Under the pieces are notes generated by a model. It searched no databases. It was not told where the DNA came from and saw only the letters and a list, made by a program, of their open reading frames with translations. Below are positions 8,685-17,981 of a stretch of 32,565 bases of DNA, in pieces; the stretch's first letter is position 1; the number at the start of each line of letters is the position of its first letter. The stretch is from Gemmobacter sp. (GTDB taxonomy: Bacteria > Pseudomonadota > Alphaproteobacteria > Rhodobacterales > Rhodobacteraceae): positions 1-32,565 of the forward strand of contig JAIRJX010000203.1 of the NCBI GenBank assembly GCA_031260425.1, given 5' to 3'. Both the position numbers and the translations under genes were made by a program.

Positions 8685-10970
8685 ATGAAGGTTCTCTGCC
8701 TGGGCGGCGGTCCTGCCGGTCTCTATTTCGCCATTTCCATGAAGTTGCGCGACCCGTCGCATCAGGTGACGGTGCTGGAGCGCAACAAGGCCAACGACAC
8801 GTTCGGCTGGGGTGTTGTGCTGTCGGACGACGCGCTGGGACGGATGCAGAAGAACGATCCGGTTTCCACCGATGCGATCCGCTCGAACTTTGCCTATTGG
8901 GACGATATCGCCGTGGTGCATGACGGGGTGCGCACCGTCTCGGGCGGGCATGGCTTCGCCGGGATCGGGCGCAAGGCCATGCTGATCCTGCTGCAACAGC
9001 GCGCCCGCGAACTGGGCGTGGAGATGCGGTTCGAAACCACCTTCCAGACCGCCGAGGAATACCGCAGGGATTATGACCTGGTGGTCGGCTGCGATGGCCT
9101 GAACAGCGTCGTGCGCAGTGAATATGCCGATGTGTTCAAGCCCGATATCGACGTGCGCAAGTGCAAGTTCATCTGGCTCGGCACGCATCAGAAATTCGAC
9201 GACGCCTTCACCTTCATCTTCGAGAAGACCGAACATGGCTGGATATGGGCACATGTCTACCAGTTCGACGACGACACCGCGACCTTCATCGTCGAGACCC
9301 TGCCCGAAACCTGGGACAGATGGGGTTTCGAGGCCATGTCGAAGGAGGAAACGGTCGAGACCTGCCGCAGGATCTTCGAAAAGCATCTGGGTGGGCATGA
9401 TCTGATGTCGAATGCTGCCCATCTGCGCGGATCGGCGGTATGGATCCAGTTCCCGCGGGTGATCTGCGAGAAATGGTATCACGAGAATGTCGTGCTCATG
9501 GGCGACGCTGCGGCGACCGGGCATTTCTCGATCGGTTCCGGCTCGCGTCTGGCCTTCGACAGCGCCATTGCGCTGGCGGAATACCTGCATAGTGAGCCGA
9601 ACATGGAGGAAGCATTCCGCCGCTATCAGGAGGAGCGCCGTATCGAGGTGCTGCGCCTGCAATCGGCGGCGCGCAACAGCCTTGAATGGTTCGAGCAGGT
9701 GGAGCGCTATCTCGACCTGCATCCGGTGCAGTTTGCCTATTCGCTGCTGACCCGCTCGCAGCGCATCAGCCACGAGAACCTGCGCCTGCGCGACCCCGAA
9801 TGGCTGGCCTCGGCGGAGGACTGGTTCCAGGAGCAGGCCGGCGGCGAGAAGGGCCGGCGTCCGATGTTCGCGCCCTTCCGGCTGCGAGGGATGGAGTTGA
9901 AGAACCGTGTCGTCCTGTCGCCGATGGCACAATACAAGGCGGTGGACGGTTGCCCGACGGATTGGCATTTCGTGCACTACGCCGAACGCGCCAAGGGCGG
10001 CGCCGGTCTGATCTATACCGAGATGACCTGTGTTTCGCCCGAGGGGCGCATCACCCCGGGCTGTCCCGGCCTTTATGCGCCGAAGCATGAGACGGCATGG
10101 AAGCGGCTGGCGGATTTCATCCATGCCGAGACCACGGCGAAGCTCTGCATCCAGATCGGCCATGCCGGGCGCAAGGGCTCGACCTGTACGCCCTGGGAGG
10201 GCGGTATCGATCAGCCGCTTGCCTCGGGCAACTGGCAGACCCTCGCGGCTTCGGCCATTCCCTACCGCGAGGTGAACGGCACGCCGAAGTCGATGGATCG
10301 CGCAGATATGGACATGGTGAAAGCCCAGTTCGTCCGCGCGACCGAGATGGCCGACCGCACCGGTGCCGACATGATCGAGATGCACGCGGCGCATGGCTAT
10401 CTGCTGGCCACCTTCATCTCGCCGGTCACCAACCGGCGCGATGATGATTATGGCGGGTCGCTGGAAAACCGGATGCGCTATCCGCTGGAAGTGTTCCGCG
10501 CCATGCGCGCCGCCTGGCCTGAGGAAAAGCCGATGTCGGTGCGGATCTCGGCGCATGACTGGATCGAGGGCGGGGTGGATCCGAAAGAGGCGGTGGAGAT
10601 CGCGCGCGCGTTCCACGCAGCGGGTGCCGACATCATCGACGTCTCCTCGGGCCAGACCGACCCGGCGGAACGGCCGGTCTATGGCCGGATGTTCCAGACC
10701 CCGTTCTCGGACCGTATCCGCAACGAGGCGCATATGCCCACGATGACCGTTGGCAATATCTCGGATTGGGATCAAGTGAACGGCATCGTGATGGCCGGGC
10801 GCGCCGATCTGGTCTGCCTCGCCCGGATGCATCTCGCCGATCCCTACTGGACGCTGCACGCGGCCGTGGAGCAGGGTGATATCGTGTCGGAATGGCCCGC
10901 GCCCTATCGGGGAGGACGCGACCTTCTGGCCCGGCTGCGCGAGCGGCAGCAGGAGGTGATCCGGGCATGA
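8685..10970 (+). CDS. 2-aminobenzoyl-CoA monooxygenase/reductase-type fusion (salicylyl-CoA 5-hydroxylase-like + old yellow enzyme)
   Basis: Two-domain flavoenzyme of 761 aa. Residues 1 to about 385 form an FAD monooxygenase of the salicylate-hydroxylase type: dinucleotide motif GGGPAG (7-12), and the FAD-ribityl region MGDAAATGHFSIGSGSRLAF. Residues from about 394 form an FMN enoate reductase of the old-yellow-enzyme family: MFAPFRLRGMELKNR, IGHAGRKGS (His493), HAAHGYLLATFISP and DDDYGGSLENR. In Azoarcus evansii an enzyme with this layout hydroxylates 2-aminobenzoyl-CoA with O2 and NADH and then reduces the ring to 2-amino-5-oxocyclohex-1-enecarboxyl-CoA. Salicylyl-CoA is the main alternative substrate; the aryl-CoA ligase in the operon and kynU nearby favour anthranilate. 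AGGAGG (8673-8678) 6 bases upstream fixes the start at 8685. It overlaps the next gene by ATGA. Confidence 0.9.
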   Translation: MKVLCLGGGPAGLYFAISMKLRDPSHQVTVLERNKANDTFGWGVVLSDDALGRMQKNDPVSTDAIRSNFAYWDDIAVVHDGVRTVSGGHGFAGIGRKAMLILLQQRARELGVEMRFETTFQTAEEYRRDYDLVVGCDGLNSVVRSEYADVFKPDIDVRKCKFIWLGTHQKFDDAFTFIFEKTEHGWIWAHVYQFDDDTATFIVETLPETWDRWGFEAMSKEETVETCRRIFEKHLGGHDLMSNAAHLRGSAVWIQFPRVICEKWYHENVVLMGDAAATGHFSIGSGSRLAFDSAIALAEYLHSEPNMEEAFRRYQEERRIEVLRLQSAARNSLEWFEQVERYLDLHPVQFAYSLLTRSQRISHENLRLRDPEWLASAEDWFQEQAGGEKGRRPMFAPFRLRGMELKNRVVLSPMAQYKAVDGCPTDWHFVHYAERAKGGAGLIYTEMTCVSPEGRITPGCPGLYAPKHETAWKRLADFIHAETTAKLCIQIGHAGRKGSTCTPWEGGIDQPLASGNWQTLAASAIPYREVNGTPKSMDRADMDMVKAQFVRATEMADRTGADMIEMHAAHGYLLATFISPVTNRRDDDYGGSLENRMRYPLEVFRAMRAAWPEEKPMSVRISAHDWIEGGVDPKEAVEIARAFHAAGADIIDVSSGQTDPAERPVYGRMFQTPFSDRIRNEAHMPTMTVGNISDWDQVNGIVMAGRADLVCLARMHLADPYWTLHAAVEQGDIVSEWPAPYRGGRDLLARLRERQQEVIRA

Positions 10971-11704
10971 CGCTGGCGGGCAGGCGGGTTCTGATCACAG
11001 GGGGCGGCACGGGTGCAGGTGCGGACCTCGCCCGCGGCTTTGCCGAGGCAGGGGCGGAGGTGGTCATCGCCGGCCGCCGCGCCGCACCGCTGGAGGCGGT
11101 AGCCACCCGGATTCGCGCCCGCGCCGTCATCGCCGATGTGACGGACGAGGCTTCGGTGGCGGCGATGTTCGCCGCTGCCGGGCCCTGCGACATCGTGGTT
11201 GCCAATGCCGGCGCCGCCGAAAGCGCTCCTTTCGGGCGCACCACGCTGGAACAGTGGAACGCCATGCTGGCGGTGAACCTGACCGGGGTGTTCCTGACCT
11301 TCCACGCGGGTCTTGCGCAGATGCCGGGCTGGGGGCGGCTGATCGCCGTTGCCTCCACCGCCGGGTTGAAAGGCTATGCCTATGTGGCCCCCTATGCGGC
11401 GGCGAAGCACGGGGTGGTCGGCCTGACCCGCAGCCTCGCACTGGAAGTGGCGAAAAAGCCTGTGACGGTCAACGCGCTCTGCCCCGGTTTTCTGGAGACC
11501 GAGATGACGGAACGCTCGATTGCCAATATCGCGGACAAGACCGGGATGGACGGCGCGAAAGCGCGCGCCTCGCTGGAGGCGGTCAATCCGCAAAAACGGC
11601 TGATCCGGCCTGCCGAAGTGACTGCCGCAGCCCTCTGGCTTTGCGGGCCGGGGTCGGAGGGGATCAACGGCCAGGCTATCACCATCGCGGGGGGCGAACT
11701 GTGA
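10967..11704 (+). CDS. Short-chain dehydrogenase/reductase (SDR)
   Basis: Classical SDR of 245 aa. It shows the cofactor motif TGGGTGAG near residues 11-18, the NAGA motif, a catalytic serine in VASTAG, and YAAAK as the catalytic Tyr/Lys pair. The C-terminal [13 protein letters not shown] is typical of 3-hydroxyacyl and cyclic-alcohol dehydrogenases. It starts in an ATGA overlap with the fusion gene and ends in a GTGA overlap with marR, so it belongs to the same operon. A likely job is NAD(P)-linked oxidation or reduction of a hydroxy/oxo group on the ring-derived CoA ester; the exact step cannot be read from sequence. Confidence 0.88.
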   Translation: MTLAGRRVLITGGGTGAGADLARGFAEAGAEVVIAGRRAAPLEAVATRIRARAVIADVTDEASVAAMFAAAGPCDIVVANAGAAESAPFGRTTLEQWNAMLAVNLTGVFLTFHAGLAQMPGWGRLIAVASTAGLKGYAYVAPYAAAKHGVVGLTRSLALEVAKKPVTVNALCPGFLETEMTERSIANIADKTGMDGAKARASLEAVNPQKRLIRPAEVTAAALWLCGPGSEGINGQAITIAGGEL

Positions 11705-12143
11705 CCGCCCCGCTGTCCAAGCGCCGCCTCAAGACCTGGATCCGCCTTCTGGGCGTGACCCGCGCCGCCGAGAACGAGTTGCGGGAGTTTCTCAGGCTCC
11801 ACCATGCCACTACCCTGCCGCGCTTCGACGTCATGGCCGCACTCTGGCGGCGGCGCGAGGGCGTGACGATGGGTGAGCTGAGCCGGATGCTGCTGGTCTC
11901 GAACGGCAATGCAACGGCGGTGGTGGACCGGCTTGAAAAGGACGGGCTGGCGAAACGCACCCAGAGCGCCACTGACCGGCGCACCATCCACGTCGCACTG
12001 ACCGACGAGGGGCTGCGACAGTTCGAGGGGCTGGCCGGCGGCCACGAGGCCGAGGTGGACCGCATCTTCGCCAATCTGACAGAAACCGATCTGGATGCGC
12101 TGACCGATATCCTGCGCCGCGTGGCCGAGAAGGGAGAGAGGGA

Positions 12144-12147
<4 letters not shown>
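11701..12147 (+). CDS. MarR-family transcriptional regulator
   Basis: Winged-helix regulator of 148 aa. The recognition region reads [20 protein letters not shown], followed by the wing [28 protein letters not shown] (residues about 78-105), which carries the DRR signature. Dimerising helices occupy both ends. It begins with GTG in an overlap with the SDR stop and ends in ATGA with the hydratase, so it is embedded in the operon rather than set apart. MarR proteins in aromatic-degradation clusters usually repress until an aryl-CoA or aromatic ligand binds. Its probable target is the inverted-repeat island at 8596-8629; both ligand and target are inference. Confidence 0.92.
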
Positions 12148-12962
<815 letters not shown>

Positions 12963-13053
12963 ATGCGGATCGGTGGCTTCGCGCTTCGTCGCCGGTTGAG
13001 CTTGAACCAATGGCGCACGATCGACGACCCCGCGAGATATTTGAGGACAGAAA

Positions 13054-14190
13054 ATGGCAGACCGGTCTTTCCTTTCCTGGCCTTTCTTCGAGGAGAGGCA
13101 TCGGGCGCTGGCGGCGGAGCTGGACGCATGGTGCGCCGCGCATCTGCCGGTGGATCATGGCGATGCGGATGCGGCCTGCCGGGGGCTGGTGACGGCACTC
13201 GGCGCGGGCGGCTTTCTGCACCATAGCGGAGGGGGTGCGGGCGAGACGCTGGATGTGCGCACGCTCTGCCTGATCCGCGAGACGCTGGCGCGGCGTGACG
13301 GACTGGCGGATTTTGCCTTCGCCATGCAGGGTCTCGGCATGGGGGCGGTGAGCCTTTTCGGCACCGCAGAACAGCGGGAATGGTTGACGCGGACGCGGGC
13401 CGGGCAGGCGATCTCGGGCTTTGCACTGACCGAGCCGGGATCGGGATCAGACGTGGCCCATACCGCGACGGTGGCGGAGCGGGTGCCGGGCGGTTTCCGG
13501 CTCTCGGGTGAGAAAACCTATATCTCGAATGGCGGGATCGCCGATGTCTACGTGATCTTTGCCCGCACCGGCGAGGCGCCGGGGGCGAGGGGGCTTTCGG
13601 CTTTCCTGCTGCCTGCCGACACGCCCGGGCTGGAGGTGGTGGAGCGTATCGAGGTGATCGCGCCGCATCCCCTCGCGCATCTGCGGCTGACCGGGGTGGA
13701 GCTTCCCGAAAGCGCGCTGATCGGCAGGGCGGGCGACGGGTTCAAGATCGCAATGTCGGTGCTCGACGTGTTCCGCTCGACCGTCGGCGCGGCGGCGCTC
13801 GGTTTCGCGCGCCGCGCGCTGGACGAGGCCCTGGTGCGGGTGAGCCGCAAGCGGGCAGGCGGTGGAACGCTGGCCGATTACCAGATGGTGCAGGGCCATA
13901 TCGCCGATATGGCGCTGGAGGTCGATGCCGCGGCGCTCCTCGTCTATCGCGCGGCCTGGACCAAGGATGCGGGCGCCGCGCGGATCAGCCGCGAAGCGGC
14001 GATGGCCAAGCTTTATGCCACCGAGGCGGCGCAGCGCGTCATCGACACCGCGCTGCAACTGCATGGCGGCGACGGGGTGCGGCATGGCTTCGCGGTGGAA
14101 AGTCTTTATCGCGAGATCCGCGCGCTACGTATTTACGAAGGTGCGACCGACGTGCAGCGGGTGGTGATCGCACGGAGTGTGCTGGGATGA
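13054..14190 (+). CDS. Acyl-CoA dehydrogenase
   Basis: FAD-dependent alpha,beta-dehydrogenation of an acyl-CoA, passing electrons to ETF. The 378-aa product shows the family signatures [17 protein letters not shown] (about 120-136), [31 protein letters not shown] and, near the C-terminus, [11 protein letters not shown] with the expected catalytic glutamate. GAGGA (13043-13047) precedes the ATG at 13054. A 91-base gap separates it from the hydratase, the only sizeable break before ridA, and it overlaps the thioesterase by ATGA. The gap carries GGTT-N7-AACC around GAGCTTGA, distantly like the repeats upstream of the operon, so a second promoter is possible. Confidence 0.93.
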   Translation: MADRSFLSWPFFEERHRALAAELDAWCAAHLPVDHGDADAACRGLVTALGAGGFLHHSGGGAGETLDVRTLCLIRETLARRDGLADFAFAMQGLGMGAVSLFGTAEQREWLTRTRAGQAISGFALTEPGSGSDVAHTATVAERVPGGFRLSGEKTYISNGGIADVYVIFARTGEAPGARGLSAFLLPADTPGLEVVERIEVIAPHPLAHLRLTGVELPESALIGRAGDGFKIAMSVLDVFRSTVGAAALGFARRALDEALVRVSRKRAGGGTLADYQMVQGHIADMALEVDAAALLVYRAAWTKDAGAARISREAAMAKLYATEAAQRVIDTALQLHGGDGVRHGFAVESLYREIRALRIYEGATDVQRVVIARSVLG

Positions 14191-14597
14191 TCTACGAACG
14201 CGTGATCCAGATCGAGTTCAACCATTGCGACCCGGCCGGGATCGTCTTCTATCCGCGCTATTTCGAGATGACGAATTCGGTGGTGGAGAACTTTTTCGCC
14301 GATGTGGCGGGGCGCAGCTTCGCTCGGATGCATCTGGAGGGGAAGGGCGGCGTGCCCACCGTGCGGCTCGAGGCGAATTTCCTGGCGCCCTCGCGGCTGG
14401 GCGACAAGGTAATCTTCGGGCTGGAATTGAAGCGGATCGGCGGCAGCAGTCTCTCGCTGACCATCACTGGATGGATGGGCGATCAGGTGCGGATGACCGC
14501 CGACCTCACCCTGGTCTGGGTCGACGATATGCGCGCGGCACCTTGGCCCGAGGACATGCGGCGGCGGATGGAAGACTTCATGGAGGCAAAGGCATGA
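14187..14597 (+). CDS. 4-hydroxybenzoyl-CoA-type (4HBT hotdog) thioesterase
   Basis: Single hotdog-domain acyl-CoA thioesterase of 136 aa. The N-terminal motif [20 protein letters not shown] contains the catalytic aspartate (Asp15) of the 4HBT/YbgC class. The central beta sheet includes [15 protein letters not shown] and the C-terminal strand [11 protein letters not shown]. It is coupled to its neighbours by ATGA overlaps on both sides. In CoA-dependent aromatic pathways such enzymes are thought to release CoA from stalled or wrong CoA esters; a step specific to this pathway is also possible. Confidence 0.9.
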   Translation: MIYERVIQIEFNHCDPAGIVFYPRYFEMTNSVVENFFADVAGRSFARMHLEGKGGVPTVRLEANFLAPSRLGDKVIFGLELKRIGGSSLSLTITGWMGDQVRMTADLTLVWVDDMRAAPWPEDMRRRMEDFMEAKA

Positions 14598-14995
14598 CGC
14601 ATGAGATGCTGCACCCGAAGGGGTGGAAGGCCACGCCGGGATATTCCAATGGCATGGCCGCGACGGGTCGGCTGGTGGTCACCGGCGGCATGATCGGCTG
14701 GAACGGCCAGCAGGAATTCGAGACCGACGATTTCGTGGGTCAGGTGGAGATGGCACTGAAGGCCATCGTCACGGTGCTGGCCGAGGCGGGGGCCAAGCCT
14801 GAGCATCTGGTGCGGCTGACCTGGTATGTCACCTCGAAGCGCGAATATCTCGATAGCCTCAAAGATCTTGGCCGGGTCTACAAGGCGGTGATCGGCAAGG
14901 TCTATCCGGCGATGGCGCTGGTGCAGGTGGTGGCGCTGGTCGAGGACCGCGCCAAGGTCGAGATCGAGGCGACGGCGGTAGTCCCGCAGGAGTGA
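14594..14995 (+). CDS. RidA/YjgF-family protein lacking the canonical arginine
   Basis: RidA-fold protein of 133 aa. RidA enzymes hydrolyse reactive enamines/imines to ketone plus ammonia. Family features seen: LVVTGGMIGWNGQ (about 27-39), LVRLTWYVTS, and a C-terminal EIEATAVV strand. In E. coli RidA the carboxylate-binding Arg105 lies in FPARSCVEV; the aligned stretch here is YPAMALVQV, with Met107 in place of Arg. Homologues without this arginine generally lack classical RidA activity, so the protein may have a different substrate such as a CoA ester without a free carboxylate. The operon's predicted product, 2-amino-5-oxocyclohex-1-enecarboxyl-CoA, is an enamine, which makes a nitrogen-removal role attractive but unproven. 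ATGA overlap with the thioesterase. Confidence 0.9.
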   Translation: MTHEMLHPKGWKATPGYSNGMAATGRLVVTGGMIGWNGQQEFETDDFVGQVEMALKAIVTVLAEAGAKPEHLVRLTWYVTSKREYLDSLKDLGRVYKAVIGKVYPAMALVQVVALVEDRAKVEIEATAVVPQE

Positions 14996-15007
14996 CTGAG
15001 ATTATCC

Positions 15008-15043
15008 GGGCCGAGGCGGCGGCAGAACCCGCCCGGCCCTTTT
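15008..15043 (+). terminator. Terminator-like hairpin between ridA and the CoA-ligase gene
   Basis: GGGCCG (15008-15013) pairs with CGGCCC (15034-15039), and inside it GGCGG (15015-15019) pairs with CCGCC (15029-15033). This makes an 11-bp GC stem with one bulged A and a 9-base loop, followed at once by TTTT. It has the form of a Rho-independent terminator but the T run is short, so partial termination or attenuation is more likely than a full stop. Confidence 0.5.
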
Positions 15044-15066
15044 CTGACGACATGGGAGACACGCAG

Positions 15067-16689
15067 ATGCAGTTGGGACCGACCGGCCATATCGACACGT
15101 TCACGCGCGACAACCTGCCGCCCTTCGAGCTTTGGCCCGAGATCGAGTTGGGCCGATTCCGGTATCCCGACTGGCTGAATGCCGGGGTGGAACTGACCGA
15201 TGCCATGGTGGCGCGGGGCTTTGGCGACAATATCGCGCTGATCGGCAATGGGCGGATGCGCACATACAAGGAACTGGCGGACTGGACCAACCGCATCGCC
15301 CACGCGCTGGTCGAGGATTACGGGGTGAAGCCGGGCAACCGGGTGATGATCCGCTCGGCCAATAATCCGGCGATGGTCGCCTGCTGGCTGGCCGCGACCA
15401 AAGCTGGCGCGGTGGTGGTGAACACCATGCCGATGCTGCGCCATGGCGAGTTGGAAAAGATCATCGACAAGGCCGAGATCAGCCACGCGCTTTGCGATAC
15501 ACGGCTGATGGAGGAACTGGTGGTGGCCGCCAAGGGCAGCCGCTTCCTGCGCACGGTGATCGGCTTCGACGGCACCGCGAACCACGATGCCGAACTGGAC
15601 CGGATGGCGCTGTCGAAGCCGGTGCGGTTCGAGCCGGTGAAGACAGGCCGCGATGATGTGGCGCTTCTGGGCTTCACCTCCGGCACCACGGGCGAGCCGA
15701 AGGCCACGATGCACTTCCACCGCGACCTGCTGATCATCGCGGATGCCTATGCGAAGGAAGTGCTGGACGTGCAGCCGCAGGATGTGTTCGTGGGCTCGCC
15801 GCCGCTTGCCTTTACCTTCGGCCTCGGCGGGCTGGCGGTGTTTCCGCTGCGCTTCGGCGCCTCGGCGGCGCTGCTGGAAAATGCATCACCCCCGAACATG
15901 ATCGAGATCATCCAGAAATACCGCGCGACGGTGTGCTTCACCGCGCCGACAGCCTATCGCGTGATGCTTCGCGCGATGGAAGAAGGTGCGGATCTTTCCA
16001 GCCTGCGCGCGGCGGTTTCGGCCGGAGAAACCCTGCCGGGGCCGGTCTATGAGGAATGGGTCTCCAAGACCGGCAAGCCGATGCTGGACGGCATCGGCTC
16101 GACCGAGATGCTGCACATCTTCCTGACCAACCGCTTCGGCGACAGTTTCCCTGCCTGCACCGGGCGGCCCGTCACCGGCTACAAGGCGATGATCATCGGG
16201 CCGGACGGGCAAGAGATGCCGCGTGGCGAGATGGGGCGGCTGGCGGTGAAGGGCCCTGTCGGCTGCCGCTACATGAGCGCGCCGGACAAGCAGCGCGCCT
16301 ATGTCCATGACGGCTGGAACCTGACCGGCGACAGCTTCTGGCAGGACGAGCAGGGCTATTTCCACTTCGCGGCGCGCACCGACGGCATCATCCTCTCGGC
16401 TGGCTACAATATCGCCGGGCCCGAGGTCGAGGCAGCGCTGCTGGCGCATCCCGACGTGGTGGAATGCGCGGTGATCGGCGCCCCGGACGAGGAGCGCGGC
16501 CAGATCGTCGAGGCGCATGTGGTGCTGGCGGCGGGGGTGCTGCCCGATCGCGCCACCGTGAAGATGCTGCAGGATCATGTGAAGGCGGCCATCGCGCCGT
16601 TCAAGTATCCCCGGTCGGTGGTCTTCCGCGACAGCCTGCCCAAGACCGAAAGCGGCAAGATCCAGCGCTTCAGATTGCGTGAGGGGTGA
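15067..16689 (+). CDS. Benzoate/2-aminobenzoate-CoA ligase family protein
   Basis: ATP-dependent aryl-CoA synthetase (acyl-adenylate family) of 540 aa, predicted to activate anthranilate to 2-aminobenzoyl-CoA. Seen: the family N-terminus GHIDTFTRDNLPP, the ATP loop TSGTTGEPKAT (about 205-215), GIGSTEMLHIF, LTGDSFWQDEQGYFHFAART, and the C-terminal PKTESGKIQRF with the catalytic lysine. The ATG at 15067 is chosen because GGGAG (15054-15058) lies 8 bases upstream and length and N-terminus then match the family. A GTG at 14992 overlapping the ridA stop would add 25 residues, has no properly spaced ribosome site, and would put a strong hairpin inside the gene. Substrate (anthranilate, benzoate or salicylate) is inferred from context. 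Confidence 0.92.
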   Translation: MQLGPTGHIDTFTRDNLPPFELWPEIELGRFRYPDWLNAGVELTDAMVARGFGDNIALIGNGRMRTYKELADWTNRIAHALVEDYGVKPGNRVMIRSANNPAMVACWLAATKAGAVVVNTMPMLRHGELEKIIDKAEISHALCDTRLMEELVVAAKGSRFLRTVIGFDGTANHDAELDRMALSKPVRFEPVKTGRDDVALLGFTSGTTGEPKATMHFHRDLLIIADAYAKEVLDVQPQDVFVGSPPLAFTFGLGGLAVFPLRFGASAALLENASPPNMIEIIQKYRATVCFTAPTAYRVMLRAMEEGADLSSLRAAVSAGETLPGPVYEEWVSKTGKPMLDGIGSTEMLHIFLTNRFGDSFPACTGRPVTGYKAMIIGPDGQEMPRGEMGRLAVKGPVGCRYMSAPDKQRAYVHDGWNLTGDSFWQDEQGYFHFAARTDGIILSAGYNIAGPEVEAALLAHPDVVECAVIGAPDEERGQIVEAHVVLAAGVLPDRATVKMLQDHVKAAIAPFKYPRSVVFRDSLPKTESGKIQRFRLREG

Positions 16690-16724
16690 GGCCGGGGGCT
16701 GGAGTGGCATTCACCCGAAGCTCA

Positions 16725-16802
16725 CGCCTGTTGGCGAGAGTTCCGGCCCCGTCACGCAGCGGGGCGTCACCCAACGGTAACGCTCTGCCGGGCTTTACCC
16801 GG
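16725..16802. other. Cluster of three GC hairpins between convergent genes
   Basis: Perfect small stems follow each other: CGCC/GGCG (16725-16736), GCCCCG/CGGGGC (16746-16765) and CCGGG/CCCGG (16788-16802). None has a T run. They lie between the ligase gene and the convergent YciI-like gene, so they may help terminate or stabilise both transcripts. Confidence 0.4.
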
Positions 16803-16822
16803 ACGGTGTCTGCACTCGCAAG

Positions 16823-17170
16823 CTAGGCCGGAACGGACAAGACCTCCATGACCTCGACCGCTTCACCGTAAAAGATGGTGAAGTGTGGATGATTCAGGAA
16901 CAGAGAAGCCGCCGCTTCTTTCGACTCGGCAGAAACAATGGTGTAGGCACCCAGATCGTTGCCGGCATCGCTGATGCCCTGCCGTGATACCAGTGTCGTC
17001 CTGCTCAGATGCCCGCCGATATCAACGATGGAAGCGGCATTGTCTGCCGCCCATTTTGTCCATGCGGCGATGCCGGCGGCGTGGCGCTGCTGCCGTTCGC
17101 TGTCAGAGAGCGCCATCCAGGCCACTGCGGCGGCGGTAGATCCCGTAAAGACGGCAAGGTATTTTTTCAT
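16823..17170 (-). CDS. YciI-like (YCII-related) small protein
   Basis: A 115-aa protein resembling the YCII-related alpha/beta-barrel family. Seen are a helix with spaced polar residues (RHAAGIAAWTKWAADN), IVDIGGHL, then GAYTIVSAESKEAAASLFLN with HPHF and a final beta strand. Such proteins bind small ligands or act as minor enzymes; no function can be assigned. AAGGA upstream of 17170 supports the start. It is divergent from lolA across 199 bases, which include the palindrome TGATT-TT-AATCA. Confidence 0.72.
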   Translation of the reverse strand: MKKYLAVFTGSTAAAVAWMALSDSERQQRHAAGIAAWTKWAADNAASIVDIGGHLSRTTLVSRQGISDAGNDLGAYTIVSAESKEAAASLFLNHPHFTIFYGEAVEVMEVLSVPA

Positions 17171-17369
17171 TGCGGTTTCCTTTTCAGGCGAGCGGATTGA
17201 TTTTAATCAGACGACAAGATGGATGACAACGGTATGTCTGCGCCTGCGTGTCATCGGAGCGCGCCCGCAGGCCGGGCCTCGCAGGGGTATCGACAGCGTA
17301 GTGAGCGGGCTGCATCACGCTTTTGCGCAAGGGGATGCGCGAGACGGAAAGCCCACCTATATTGGGTTC

Positions 17370-17978
17370 ATGATACGCCGTTTTGCCCTTCTGGCCCCGC
17401 TTGCAGCCGTCCTCGCATTGTCGTTCGTCCTGCCTGCGCAGGCAGGGAAGATCCCACTTGCAGCTATCTCGAAATATCTCAACGGGCTGAGCACCGTGGA
17501 GGCCGGGTTCACCCAGGTGAATGCCGATGGCAGCATCAGCACCGGCATGATCTACATCAAGCGGCCCGGTCAGGCGCGCTTCGAATACGCTCCTCCGAAC
17601 AAGGCGCTGGTTTTGGCCAGTTCTGGCAATGTGGCGATCTTCGACAGCAAGTCGAACCAGGCGCCAGAGCAATATCCGCTGTCCAAGACGCCGCTGAGCC
17701 TGATCCTTGCCAAGAATGTCGATCTCGACCAGGCGAAGATGGTGGTGGGTCACCGCGAGGACGGCGACACCACGCGCGTCGTGGCGCAGGATCCCAAACA
17801 CCCGGAATATGGCACGATCGAGATGGTGTTCACCGCCGATCCGGTAGAGCTGCGGCAATGGGTCATCACCGATGATGCGGGCGGGCAGACCACAGTGGTC
17901 CTCGGCGATATGGTGAAGGGCAAGAGCTATGCCGCCTCGCTTTTCGATATCACCCGGGTGATGGACCGCCGGCGCTGA
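17370..17978 (+). CDS. lolA: LolA-family outer-membrane lipoprotein carrier protein
   Basis: Periplasmic carrier that takes lipoproteins from LolCDE to the outer membrane. The 202-aa product starts with a clear Sec signal peptide (cleavage probably after LPAQA, residue 25). The mature part has LAAISKYLNGLSTVEAGFTQ, GMIYIKRPGQARFEY and DPVELRQWVITDDAGGQT, which form the LolA half-barrel pattern. A TATATT hexamer lies just upstream of the ATG. It is convergent with the transglycosylase gene, with only 3 bases between the stops. Confidence 0.88.
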   Translation: MIRRFALLAPLAAVLALSFVLPAQAGKIPLAAISKYLNGLSTVEAGFTQVNADGSISTGMIYIKRPGQARFEYAPPNKALVLASSGNVAIFDSKSNQAPEQYPLSKTPLSLILAKNVDLDQAKMVVGHREDGDTTRVVAQDPKHPEYGTIEMVFTADPVELRQWVITDDAGGQTTVVLGDMVKGKSYAASLFDITRVMDRRR

Positions 17979-17981
17979 GCC

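Noticed and set aside
8679..10859. Very long open frame on the minus strand opposite the monooxygenase/reductase gene
   Set aside because: Its protein is rich in His, Arg and Gln with no recognisable domain, and it is exactly antisense to a gene with clear motifs; this is usual in GC-rich DNA.
14992..15066. GTG start for the CoA ligase overlapping the ridA stop
   Set aside because: No correctly spaced ribosome site, adds 25 residues not typical of the family, and would place a terminator-like hairpin in the coding region; ATG at 15067 fits better.
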